This document shows positions 23,807-34,300 of a stretch of 64,000 nt of DNA, piece by piece. The translations under genes and the position numbers were made by a program. A model generated the notes under the pieces. It saw only the letters and a list, made by a program, of their open reading frames with translations. It had not been told where the DNA came from and did no database searches. The stretch comes from Ophioceras dolichostomum (Eukaryota > Ascomycota > Sordariomycetes > Magnaporthales > Ophioceraceae), in contig PYST01000008.1 in NCBI GenBank assembly GCA_003049485.1, positions 212,354 through 276,353 on the forward strand, in the 5' to 3' direction. How positions within the stretch are numbered: the stretch's first letter is position 1; each line of letters opens with the position of its first letter.

Positions 23807-24953
23807 TTCTTCGGTCTTCGGTGATGGTGTTTGCGTAAAGTAATTCTATCTTCGTATTTCCGCGCGGCTGCTTTCCGTGCTTTAGAGCTATGGTACGTGG
23901 GTCGGGAAGCTGAGAATGCTGCTGTCCAGGTCGCCGCTTGCTTGCCGGCGTATGCAGACTATGAAGTATACCGTACCGAGGGATTAATGGCTATGATAGA
24001 TGATGATATGGCGTGAAGGTGCCAATTCTACGAGTAATTACTGTGTGAGACCCGTATGGTTCGGTTCGTGCACGCCAAACGCGATGTGTAGTTTAGCTTT
24101 TTGAGGTTCAAACGATATCCCTCAGATGGTCTGCTGGAGAGATAGAAGGCGCGGTGTGGGGAGCAGGTGCACAAAATTTGGTGGGCGCGTCTTGGATGCG
24201 GCTGGCACGCGTTAAGTGGTCAGGCAGGCCGCCTTCTCCGCATTCTAACTTCACAACACAGCTTTCTTCGAAGTGGTTCTTTGAGTACTTTTCTTTTTCA
24301 TATCTGACGAGTCTTTCGACACATCCAATAAGATCAAGCTAAATCCTGGCGCTTCAGACTGCTGTTCACCCTCGTTTGCAATTTTTCCTTTTAACTTTTT
24401 CTACCTCCCTCCTTACCTCGCTCGACCTCTCTCCTCATCCCATATCAAGCACTCTTCGAAGAACAAGCATCATCAAGGGTCGAGAGTTGGCCTGTCCATC
24501 AGGTTCTAACTAGGGAAGCAAGCCAATACAACCAAGTCGGTTTTCCTTGATGTGAAACTACCTAGTAAGTGGACCATTGTATGCCGTTCATCGATACGAA
24601 AACGCATTATACAATCTAGAGGAACAGGTTTTGGGACGAATTTTTTTGTGGCATAGCTCATGTTTCAAGCTCTTTCATATCGTATATTCCCTCTCCCGCC
24701 CAGATGCCTAGGTAGGTAGATTGTTTCCCCTCCATCTCCAAAGCATGAAAGTGATTTTGGTTGTAGAAAATACTAGTAGTACATAAGCAGAGTAGATCAT
24801 TGGTTTCCCAGCCAGAATTCCGGAACGCCAATGCATAAATGAGAATTCGACATAAAACAAGTATATCATAATGAAACAGATGCTGGTCCCGGCAAGTGGG
24901 CAGCTTGTTGGCTTCGACCGTCGTGGATAGAAGAGCCACCCGAGAGCGGCTGG
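23807..24953. other. Intergenic upstream of the DPB4-like gene
   Basis: It contains the DPB4-like promoter and the 3' region of the next minus-strand unit. A CCTAGGTAGGTA cluster lies at 24707-24719. A minus-strand frame at 24658-25170 overlaps the ORF above it in another frame; it is mentioned in the findings. Confidence 0.4.
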
Positions 24954-25448
24954 CTATATTCCACTCCAGAACGAAGCCGGCAAACTCCATTGCGACCAGT
25001 GAAGGAATTTCGAAGGGGAGGACGAGGGGGACGGCGAGGACGACCACAGCAGCAAGGATGTGGGCGACAGGGCGGGTGGCGAGGAGGGCGTCATCGTCAT
25101 CACCGGAGCGGGATGGAAGTGGTGGAGGTCGATGTTGCCATGGGATTGGTACTCTCGTTGTAGCAGCCACTGCTTCAGCACGCCGCTGAGCAGCGCCGAC
25201 ACAAATAGGCCCGCGGCAAACCCGCCGGCGAAGATGGCGAAGATGACGCAGGTCGTCAGCGAGGGGCTGATTTGGCGCTCTAGCCAGCGCTGGCGGAACG
25301 AGAGGCGGCCGATCCGTATGAAGAAAATCTCGCCGCCGTCGACCGTGCCGTCGATCAGCGAGGGCTTCAGCTCCTTGGAGGACCGTTTGGAGAATTTCTC
25401 TTCGACTCTAACAGGCGTCGGACGCGAATGGGGAGAACAAGACCCCAT
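24954..25448 (-). CDS. Putative small membrane protein, second ORF immediately after the upstream gene's stop
   Basis: An ATG at 25446-25448 opens 164 codons. Third codon positions of the segment from about residue 36 to 95 are nearly all G or C, like the real genes nearby. The translation has a charged N-terminus, the block G-G-E-I-F-F-I-R-I-G-R-L, and a clear membrane segment rich in small residues (T-T-C-V-I-F-A-I-F-A-G-G-F-A-A-G, about residues 66-93). After about residue 105 it becomes Ser/Pro-rich, and a different minus-strand frame (25170 downward) shows a second hydrophobic stretch, so the true 3' end may involve a missed intron or a sequencing frameshift. I recognise no family. An in-frame TAA sits just upstream, so it cannot be a direct extension of the preceding protein. 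It is either a separate gene, a second cistron, or a chance frame. Confidence 0.4.
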   Translation of the reverse strand: MGSCSPHSRPTPVRVEEKFSKRSSKELKPSLIDGTVDGGEIFFIRIGRLSFRQRWLERQISPSLTTCVIFAIFAGGFAAGLFVSALLSGVLKQWLLQREYQSHGNIDLHHFHPAPVMTMTPSSPPALSPTSLLLWSSSPSPSSSPSKFLHWSQWSLPASFWSGI

Positions 25449-25450
25449 TT

Positions 25451-26023
25451 TTAATTACTGTGAGTTTGGGGTGGAAAAGAAAAGGAGTCTCAGCAAAGTC
25501 GTTTTACGTTTCTCTACCCTTCGCCGTCAAGCGAAAGGTGAGAGAGTAGTGCAGGATCGGGTAGAGAGAGGACTCACAGGATGCTCAGGCACACATCTCC
25601 CTGCAGTTTGGCCTTGAGCTCGAGCTCCACCTCAAGGTTGAGGCCGATCTGCAGCCGGGGCGGCTTGGTCTCAGCAAGGCGCGGCACGACGGGAGTGGGC
25701 GCGAGCTTCGAGGTCGAGGTCTGGGTCTGAGTCTGAGCCTGAGTCTGAGTCTTGTTCCTGCGGCGGCGACGGCGGCCGCCCCGGGAGTCGATGCTCGAGC
25801 CCACCGTCGAGCCCAAGCTGGACCCGGTGCTGGACGCCGCGTCGTCCATCTTCAGATGCCGGCGGCGCGGGTCGGCGAGGATCTGTGCCCTGGTCGAGAG
25901 GGCGGTTTCTTGCGCCAGGACGGCGGGGTCCAGGCCCAGGGCTGACAGATCCGAGTCGGAGAGGGACGCGTCGATGTCGCTGCTCTGCTTCGGCATGGTT
26001 TTGGTCGGCTTGTTGGAAGACAT
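25451..26023 (-). CDS. Small fungal protein with C-terminal E-L-E-L-K-A-K-x-x-G-D motif, function unknown
   Basis: Exon 1 runs 25578-26023 and ends ...G-D-V-C-L-S-I-L. A 120-nt intron (GTGAGT...ACAG) joins it to a 7-nt terminal exon (25451-25457) that adds one Asn and a TAA, giving 150 residues. Without splicing a TGA follows at once, giving 149 residues, so the product is almost the same either way. The sequence has a Ser/Asp-rich start, a R-R-R-H-L-K patch, a basic R-G-G-R-R-R-R-R-R-N-K cluster, a Thr/Gln dipeptide run and the Leu/Glu-rich C-terminus. I recall fungal proteins ending in similar L-x-V-E-L-E-L-K-A motifs but know no function. The ATG at 26021-26023 is the first in its frame. 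Confidence 0.65.
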
Positions 26024-28327
26024 TTTGTTGTAAGACGGAAACGATGGGCCGTACTTTGGGTTTTGGTTCACAGAGCGAGCGGGATGTGGATGTGCGTTAT
26101 TACACTGCAGAAGGTGCAGCCGAGGGAGTGAGGACGACGGACAGACAACTTGGACCAGCCACTGGAAGAAAAGGAGGTAAAGACGGGATGGAAAAGATAT
26201 ATATAATGAACACGCACGCGCAAACACGAAAAAAAGAGAGATGAAAAGAGCCTGGGTTGCTAATAAGAGGAGAGGAAGAGCATAAGAAACGGATCCCGGC
26301 AAAGAGCAAAGAGACGGAAGCTGGGGTTATATACCGCCTTGCTAGGTTCTTTCTTACTTTCCTTACCTCGGGCGGAGATGCGCCGATCTCACCCACCGAA
26401 ACGGCTCGAGAGAGTACCAGGATCGCCCTAGACTCCTGACTGTTGGGATGCTCAGAATGCGAGCATGCAGCCCCTGTTCTTTCTCTCCGTGATAGTCGTT
26501 GCTCTGGCTCCTCGATGTGCTGCTATTGGGGTGGTCACGTGCCGCTCGGTGGACCTTCTATCCCAGTTGGTAGGGGGAGCAGGGGTTGCAAGGCGTCCCG
26601 TTCCAGAAAAGCTTTGACGACCCAGCCCCCGTGTTCGAAACAAAGAAGATCTCTCCCTCGTACGATGCGGATGGACTTTGAAACTGCCTGCTACGGTGAC
26701 CCTTCAACGTCGTCCCCATGCAACTTGGACGGTCCCCTTCTGCGATTTGCCGGAGGCGAGCCCATCAAACGGAGGCGTCGGGGCCAGAACCGTGGCGCCC
26801 GCATCTGGCCATTAATCCCGGCATCAACCCAGAATCGGTGCAGAATTGGCGACTCTGCTTCGTTACAGGTCTCTGAAAACCCCCTTCGTAAGCTCTCCTT
26901 CTTCGGCGCCAACTTTCTACGTCGGTGCAAATCAACGAGAAGGGGTGATTAAAGGTTTGAATATGCGCGGTGCAGCAAAGGGGTGGTGAGTTGAAGAAGA
27001 AGTCGAGATGCGAGAGTTTGACAGTGGAGTTCGGTATTCGGCTTAGGATGGAACCTGGAAGAGACCCTACAGAATACTGCGCAAGGATTCAGAGGTTCCT
27101 CCCAGTGAGGGAATTGCTTTGACCGTGTCCCCACCACCAACGATACTCGACAGACTCACTTCATTGAGGATTTTCAAGAGGGACTGGACACGAAGCTTGG
27201 TGAAGGGATCGTTAATGATCCCAAGTCTCAAATGCTCCTGCAAGTTGCAACGTCAACCGCGTCTTTGGGTCCTCTCCTCCAGCTACTCCCAATCTAAGGA
27301 GAGAGAAATTTCCCCTGATATCACACCATCTCAACACCAAACTCCTCGGGCTCCGGCCTACACCTGTGCACCGTGACGGGCTTGGACAACTTCGCGAGCT
27401 AACTGACTGAGGAAGCCACTCCCCTGCGCACTCACTCCCCATGGGTCTCTCGCCGGTGGACGGATGCTCCCCGCAGATGATCGTCGGATCTTGTTGAGCA
27501 TGGAATGAATGGAGACAGATGCCCTCTCCTTGCCTGTTAGAAAAAGGCCTCAGACAGCTCCGCATGTAATTGATGTCTGTGACCTCCCGATCTCCGGGGC
27601 CCGTCTCTACCAAGGGATACCTGGTACCCACCTCCCTACATACATAAAATACGCTGAACTACCTAGGTCCTGTCCTTATGTAATGCAACGCCGTGATCTA
27701 TCCGTCCATGGAAGTCATGAGATAGCTAAGTAGGTGTAGGTAGGTAGCAATCAAAACATTACAAGGGAGAGTTTTGGTAAGTGGTGCCGACGAACAAGCA
27801 AGCCCCCCTTGCTGACCCGTTCCTACCCTAATCTCAGTACCCTCAGTGCCCTCAGCCTTTCAGCTGTCTTCCTCCTTTTTTGTTGTGATGCCCCTGCATT
27901 GAGAATCCACATATACCATGGAGGCACTCACGGGCCTGTCTATGCATGTCTCTCTCCATACCATAACAGACTTGCCAAAACAAAAAGACACCTGGGGTCT
28001 CGGAGGATCCCGTTAACGCTGTTGATTCTCCCATCTTCTCGGATCACCCGAGGGTTTAGAGCGTGGGCAGTAAAGCCATGCCAGATAGAGCGCTGGCCCA
28101 CACGTACTCTTTCTTGCTTCCATTCTTTCCCAGATGTGACCTTTTCTCTGTTCCCTCCCCGTTCTCTATGGTAGCGGTGAGGACATTTCTCGCCGCAAGA
28201 GGGGACGGAACAGGTCATGGAAATGAAAGCACTTTCGAGCTTGTGACGGAACCTTCGAATAGCCGTCAGCTCCTTTTTTTTGTCGATGTTGTTCGCTCTC
28301 GATCTTCCTGATGCTCAACCGGCCTCA
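26024..28327. other. Intergenic between the small-protein gene and the bHLH gene
   Basis: The right part is the bHLH 3' region, and the left part is the promoter of the small-protein gene. A TAGG cluster lies at 27730-27747. A plus-strand open stretch at about 27085-27297 reads like protein but lacks a start and splice support (see findings). No intact gene was recognised. Confidence 0.45.
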
Positions 28328-29727
28328 TCAAGTGCTGAGCAGATCCCGGACGCTCATGCCCCGCGCAGATGCAGAGGCAGAGGCAGAGGCAGAGCGACTG
28401 CCTGCACTGCCTGTGCCAGTGGTATTGATGCCGGTGCCGCGACGGTCGCTGTTGAGCATTAGCAGGGCCGCCGTCGCCTCTTGGTCCAGGTCGCTCTGCG
28501 GCTGCAGGGCCGGGCTAGTCAGCGTCGACCCGGGGTGAGAGTAGCCCCCGATGGCCGCGTACGACGACGCCTGCGGGCCAAAGGCGGGCGAGGTGGTCGA
28601 GGACGTGAAGCTGTAGTGGCGGCCCTCGGCCGTGCCCGCAGCGGTCGACACCGACGAGTACGAGCTGTTGCGGCGGCGCGCGTCCTCGGCCAACAGCGCC
28701 GGCGAGATCGACGACTGCTTCGACGACCGCGACGGCTGTGGGCCGTACGACTGGTTTTGGTTCACGGCCGTGAACGTCGGCGAGGGGAGCTCTGTGTCCG
28801 TCATCTCCACATCCGGAGACTCGCACACTGCCGGGTCCGGGTATCCGGCGTTGTCAAAGCTCGGCCGCAGAGCAGGCGGCGGCCCGAGCTCTGTCGGGGT
28901 CGTTGGCTCTGCACCCTCCCGTTGCGCCTTCAACTTGGCGACGCAGTCCTCGAGGTACCGGACGTATTCGATGGACGCCTAAGGGGGATTTCGGTTTGCG
29001 GAAGTCAGTCGTCTGAACCCTCAGTCCCGTGTTTTCGGCCAGCCGACCTGCTGTCGGGCGCTTCGTGGCGCTTCGTTGGGTGCTTCCTCACCTGCAGAAT
29101 GGCCAACTTGTGCATCTCCCCCGTGCAAGCAGGCACCATGCTCTTCAATGTGGCAAACTCCTCGTTCATCTTGGACCGCCGCCGCCTCTCGATGAGGCTG
29201 TGGGCCGTCTTCCTGGCAATCTTGCGCCCGGCAACACTCGTAGCGGACGGCTGCTTCTTCTTACTCGCAGGTGAACCGCCAGCTGCTGCCGTCGACGCCG
29301 GAGGCTTGGCGGCCCCTTTTGCCCCTGTTCCGGCGTTCGCCTCGGCCTGGGACTCGGCGTCGTCTTGTGCGCGCGGCTTCATTTGTATGATCTTCCGTGA
29401 TCGCGTGGGAGGCGGGGGCAGGGCGAACGAGTTTTTGGTGGCCGTTGCTGTGGACACCCTCCGTCGGGACTTAACCGACTCGCTCACCTGCAGAGGAAAT
29501 GCTGGCTTTGAGGGGCTGTGAGCACCGCCGCCCGCCGAGGAGTCCGAGGTCGCGGGCGGCGAGTGGTTGCTCGTCTCCAATGCCGCCGCCGTCGTCGTTG
29601 AAGTGTGATGCATAGCCGGCGGGGGTAGCTCAAAAGACATCTGCAGCGTGGCTAGATGCTTAGTCCCATCTTGACCCTGGATGTCGGTCGACGACGCCGG
29701 GGTCAGTGGGTGCGTAGCACGGGGCAT
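28328..29727 (-). CDS. bHLH transcription factor (fungal DevR-like type)
   Basis: Two exons, 29092-29727 and 28328-28978, with a 113-nt intron give 428 residues. The basic helix-loop-helix is at about residues 167-231: basic region R-K-T-A-H-S-L-I-E-R-R-R-R-S-K-M-N-E-E-F, a short loop P-A-C-T-G-E-M-H-K, and helix 2 L-A-I-L-Q|A-S-I-E-Y-V-R-Y-L-E-D-C-V, with the intron inside helix 2. The H-x-x-x-E-x-x-R pattern predicts binding to E-box CANNTG. The rest is disordered, with an S-A dipeptide run near the C-terminus and a final G-M-S-V-R-D-L-L-S-T. It resembles the Aspergillus developmental regulator DevR as I remember it; the subfamily is uncertain. A second in-frame ATG at 29640 (M-S-F-E-L) could be the real start. 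Confidence 0.9.
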
Positions 29728-31501
29728 GTTCGCTCAAAGCGTCGAGACGAGACGAGATGTGACGGGTCGATGGTCGGTGAAAGGGTAGGTCGGTGGATGG
29801 CGACGATGCTGCGAGCTGTTCGAGCGAGGCAGCTCGTTTGACGAAGCGACCGGACGTATTAAGACAGCCTGAATCGACTATTTCTGGGAGTGAGGTTGAA
29901 GTAAGGCCTTCCTCGCAGACGGTGTCTCGAACGGAGAGCGGCAAGTCAGGCCAAACTAGTGGGGGAGCAGAAGGCAGAAGTGCAGAGGGCAGCAGGCAGT
30001 AGGCAGTACAGTTTGTAGGTTCAAACGGGGGGAAGGCGACTATGCGGAGAGAAGCATGTGCCGAGATTCGGGGAACGTATCACAGGAAGGTCTGAGACTA
30101 GTCTCCTCGATGAGGATCTTGAGAAATAATATCCGCACTTTGCTTTCTTCCTGTTATTCTCGAGAGTGGGAGTTGGAAGAGTCAGAAGAAGGGAGGCACG
30201 TGCTAGCGGAACGAGCTGGAACTGCGGTGGCGGATCTCGAGACAGTCTGGCCCGCGCAACATTGTCAAGGTGGAGTTCAACGGAGAGGATACGCCCTTGG
30301 TTGGCAGAGATAGCAGAGTTGGACGCGCGAGGGGTTGAAGTCAAGCATTGTCGTTGAGATACCGTAGGAGATAGAAGACAGTTGATTTTGGTAGATAGGT
30401 TGCAGCAGCGGATCACAGATCGGTCCCACGACTAATGGGACAAGGCATACTTCGGACACTGGCCGAAAATACCGGAAGCCAGGAATTTTAAGGGCCAGCA
30501 AAGAGAAAAAATCAAGGAAGCAAAGCACGGCGAAACCGCCCAGGCGGAGAAACACACTGAGGAGCGGTTGCCTTCCCTTCCGTCACCAGCATCAACCAAT
30601 CACCTGGGAAATAGACTTTGTAGAAACGGCAGGAGCACCAGCATGTGGTGCTAGAATGCTTGGAGCTAGCAGGTTGCTGGCCGGTTGGGAAAAGGGGACG
30701 GATGGATGGATGAGAGGAGGGTTTGAGGTTGGCAGATCTGGTTGACTTTCTCAAGAGCCAATCAGCGTTGAGCTTCGAAGCACGTTGACCGAGACTGGGA
30801 AAAGAGGCACGCGACTCCATGGCTGGTGTGGCCCGTGCCCGATTCGCTACAGTATCATCTTCCCACCCACCCCGTCCCCGTGCCTTCCTGATATGCCAGT
30901 AGCATCCGCCCTTGGTAACTTTTTTTTCCTCTTTTGACAAGTGCCTCGGGGGCAATAGTCTTACTCCGATCCCTGGAAAGGGTCCCATTGATCGAAGGGG
31001 CCGCCTGGTCTTGTGCCCACTCGTAAGGTTAATTTCTGGCCACTGAGGTCACCCACGGGATCATCCCATTGGCCAATTTTCAATGTCTGGCATTATCGAC
31101 GAGCTCAGTTCGTCTGAAATCGTTGACGGGAACTATCGGGCGGTTCTGAATCAATGTCGGGGCTCGTTCACAACGATCAGGGCTAGTGACCCCATGATAT
31201 CTGTAACCTGCGCGAACTCAATTTTTCATTGACAGTTGATGGTTGACACTTTTGCACATAGGTACCTCTGGGCATGTCACTTCGCGAACTGGTTCAGGGC
31301 TTCTCCGCGCCACCTGGAGCTTGTACTACCAGGCAGCCCAGGCAGCCCAGTGCATGGCCCCCTGCATCCAAACCCCAGCCGCCAGCACGTGTGCGCACCA
31401 CCGTGTCAGTCCTTTCCCATCCCCTGTCTCCATATCTCTAAACCCTCGACCCCCACCCTTCCCACGGGCCTCCTCCACCTTACTGAGCCTTATCTCCGAC
31501 T
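29728..31501. other. Intergenic upstream of the bHLH gene and downstream of P5CDH
   Basis: It probably holds the bHLH promoter and leader (left) and the P5CDH 3' region (right). ORFs are short and without coding signal. A poly-T/CT block lies near 30919-30935. Confidence 0.5.
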
Positions 31502-33477
31502 TCACACCTGGTTGCTGGGGTACAACACCGCCGTCGTAGCGTTGAACTCCTCCTTGATGCTCCGCGCGCTGACAAAGCGGCCGAGCAGGTTCATGCTGCC
31601 GGCCTTGTCATTGGTCCCGCTCGCCCTGCCGCCGCCAAACGGCTGCTGCCCGACCACGGCGCCGGTGCTCTTGCAGTTGACGTAGAAGTTGCCCGCGGCG
31701 TTGCGGAGCCTCTCCTCGGCATACCGGACCGCGGCCCGGTCGCTTGCGAACACGGCACCGGTGAGCCCGTACTCGGACGTCGAGTCGACCAGCCCGCACA
31801 CCTTCTCAAACGCGTCGGTGGGATTGTGGCTATCGTCGTACACGTACGTGACCAGAATAGGCCCGAATAGCTCCGTCCGAAGCAGCGGGTGAGCTGGGTT
31901 GCTGGTCTCATAGATGGTCGGGTGCACGAAGTAGCCTGTCGATTTGTCGTGCTTCCCGCCCACGACCAAGGTGAGCTCCTTGTCCGACTTGGCCGCGTCG
32001 ATCGCGCCAGAAAGCTTCGCGAACGAGGCCTCGTGGATCACAGGACCGACGAAGTTGGCGTGGTCCCAAGACGCCCCAATACGCAGCTTCTCGGTCTCCT
32101 CGACGAGCCTCTCCTTGAAACGCGGCCAGATCGAGGCGGGGACGTAAAGACGCGAGGTTGCGCTGCACTTCTGGCCCTGGTACTCGAAGGCGCCGCGAAC
32201 GGTCTGGATCACCGCGTTGTCAATGTCGGCCGACGAGTGGATCAGGTGGAAGTTCTTGCCTCCCGTCTCGCCAACGATGCGGGGATAGGATGCGTAGCGG
32301 CCCTCGGCCACACCGCCGCCAATCTGCCCATACAGCTTGCGGAACACGGCCGTGCTGCCTGTGTAGTGCAGGGCGGCCAACTGGCGGTGCGAGAACGCCA
32401 CCTTGGTGACCTCCTCCGGGTCGCCCGGGACGAACTGGATCACGTTCCGGGGAAGCCCGGCCTCGAGGAGGATGTTGTACAGCAGCCAGTTGGAGGCAAT
32501 GGCGTAGTCTGACGGCTTCCAGACCACTACGTTGCCCAGCAGGGCTGGCGCGCCAGGGAGGTTGCCTGCGATGGCGGTGAAGTTGAAAGGCGTGACCGCA
32601 TAAACGAAGCCCTCCAGCGGGCGGTACTCGACACGGTTCCAGACACCTGGCGAGTTGTGTGCGGGCTGCTGGGAGTACAGCTCCTCGGCATACTGGACGT
32701 TGAAGCGCAGGAAGTCGCACAGCTCGGCAGCCGCGTCGATCTCGGCCTGCCACGCATTCTTGCCCTGACCCAGCATGGTTGCCGCCATGAGCTCGTACCT
32801 GTACTTGTTGGAAATGAGGTCAGCCGCCTTGAGGAAGATAGCTGCCCGGTCCTGGAAGGGCAACGATTCCCAGTCCGCCTTGGCTGCCAACGCCGAATCG
32901 ATGGCCATGCTGACATCATCGGCCGAGGCCTTCGAGTAGGTGGCGATCACCGTCTTGTGATCTGAAGGGTCGACCTGTGTTCCTGTTGATGACGTCTTGA
33001 TCTGTACATGCCGTACTCCCCCGAGTATTTGGAATATCAATTATCCTGTGCTTATCGTAGGAGAGCTAGGGCCGAGAGAACCAAGCTGGACAGGCACAAA
33101 CCTCTTTGCCTCCAACCACAATTGGCACATCAAGGGCGCCCTTTCTCTTCAGGCTTTCTACAGCCACGGAGAGGCCCTCCCTCTGTATCGAGCCTTTCCC
33201 ATAGTGGTGCTGTGGAAGATGCGTGTTAGCTACCTATGTTGGGTACCTAGTACAACATACAGAGAGACAGAAATGTCAAAGGTAGGGGACGTACGTTTGG
33301 CTCGTTGAGCACCTTCGGGACTCTGAACGAAGCTAAGGTCGACATCTTGGTAAGCTGTAATGGGACCGCGAGAAGTCTAGTGGATGGTAATAACGACGTT
33401 CTGAGTGTGTGAGATTGGCTTCTACGTGTGTTCGATATCGCAGCAAAGGCGAGTCGTCTGCAAAGTGCCATTGACAT
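31502..33477 (-). CDS. PUT2: Delta-1-pyrroline-5-carboxylate dehydrogenase, mitochondrial
   Basis: Three exons, 33295-33477, 33102-33209 and 31502-33001, give 596 residues; introns are 85 and 100 nt. The enzyme oxidises P5C/glutamate semialdehyde to glutamate with NAD+, the second step of proline catabolism in the mitochondrial matrix. Aldehyde-dehydrogenase landmarks are P-F-N-F (about 235), G-E-T-G-G-K-N-F with the general-base Glu (about 342), and G-Q-K-C-S-A-T-S-R with the catalytic Cys (about 376). I chose the ATG at 33475-33477 because the 44 residues it adds are Arg/Ser/Leu-rich and lack acidic residues, like a mitochondrial presequence. An internal ATG at 33345 starts the conserved part and would give a 552-residue form. 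An ATG two codons after the first is also possible. Confidence 0.95.
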
Positions 33478-34300
33478 CTCACGCACGGGATATGAGCGAA
33501 GGAAGGAGAATACGGGTGCCAGGCAGGACAGAAAGACGAAAGTAGTGGCTTATAGAGGCCGGGTCCCGGAAGTTCGGGTCCGGGTCGAGAAGGGTCGAAA
33601 CAGGTAAAGAAAAGTTTAACGTAATGGGTGGCCTAGCTTTGTGTCTGTGTCATTCGAAGTTAAAGAGCTTCCAACAGCTGGAGCTCCTTCATTGCACCTC
33701 AGGTATGCTATTGCTGTAGTACAAAGCCCAGTGGCGTTCGCTTTGCGCCGGCTCAATGGTGGAGGGGTTCTGCGGGGCTTCCTCAGATTGACCAATAATG
33801 GGGGCCGCCTGGCGCCGATAACAGCAAGTTCCCGCCCGTATCACGGCCCTGCCGGCAGACGTCTGAGCCAAGCTCCGCAGCTCGGGCAAGTTGCGGCCTG
33901 TTGTCGATCATGTGGCCATTGTTTAGAAATGCGATCTCGGAGATGGATCGACTCCTGATGCCAACGGATTTCGGCCATGTATGTGGGCCAGGATTCGGAT
34001 TGTCCCATTTTGCAAATTCAGGGGGACGATGAGATGACCCTAAATCCTAGGAAGCGGCTATGATTGGTGATCACAACAACTAGGAGCAGAAGAACATGAG
34101 AATCCAGGCGAAAATTGAAGTGGATGTTCTGCCCTGCCCTGTCTGAAATCGTCAATCTTGTTCGAATAAATCGAGAGCAAAACTAACTCCTTACAACGCC
34201 GCCCCTATTGGCATCCCGATGGCCTTTTGCGACTTGCACTTGGTTCGTAACGGTAGAGAAGAAAGAGAAAAAGGAAGAACGAGAAGAAAACCCTGATAGT
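33478..34300. other. Intergenic between P5CDH and NUG1
   Basis: It holds the P5CDH promoter (left) and the NUG1 3' region (right). No gene is visible. Confidence 0.5.
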
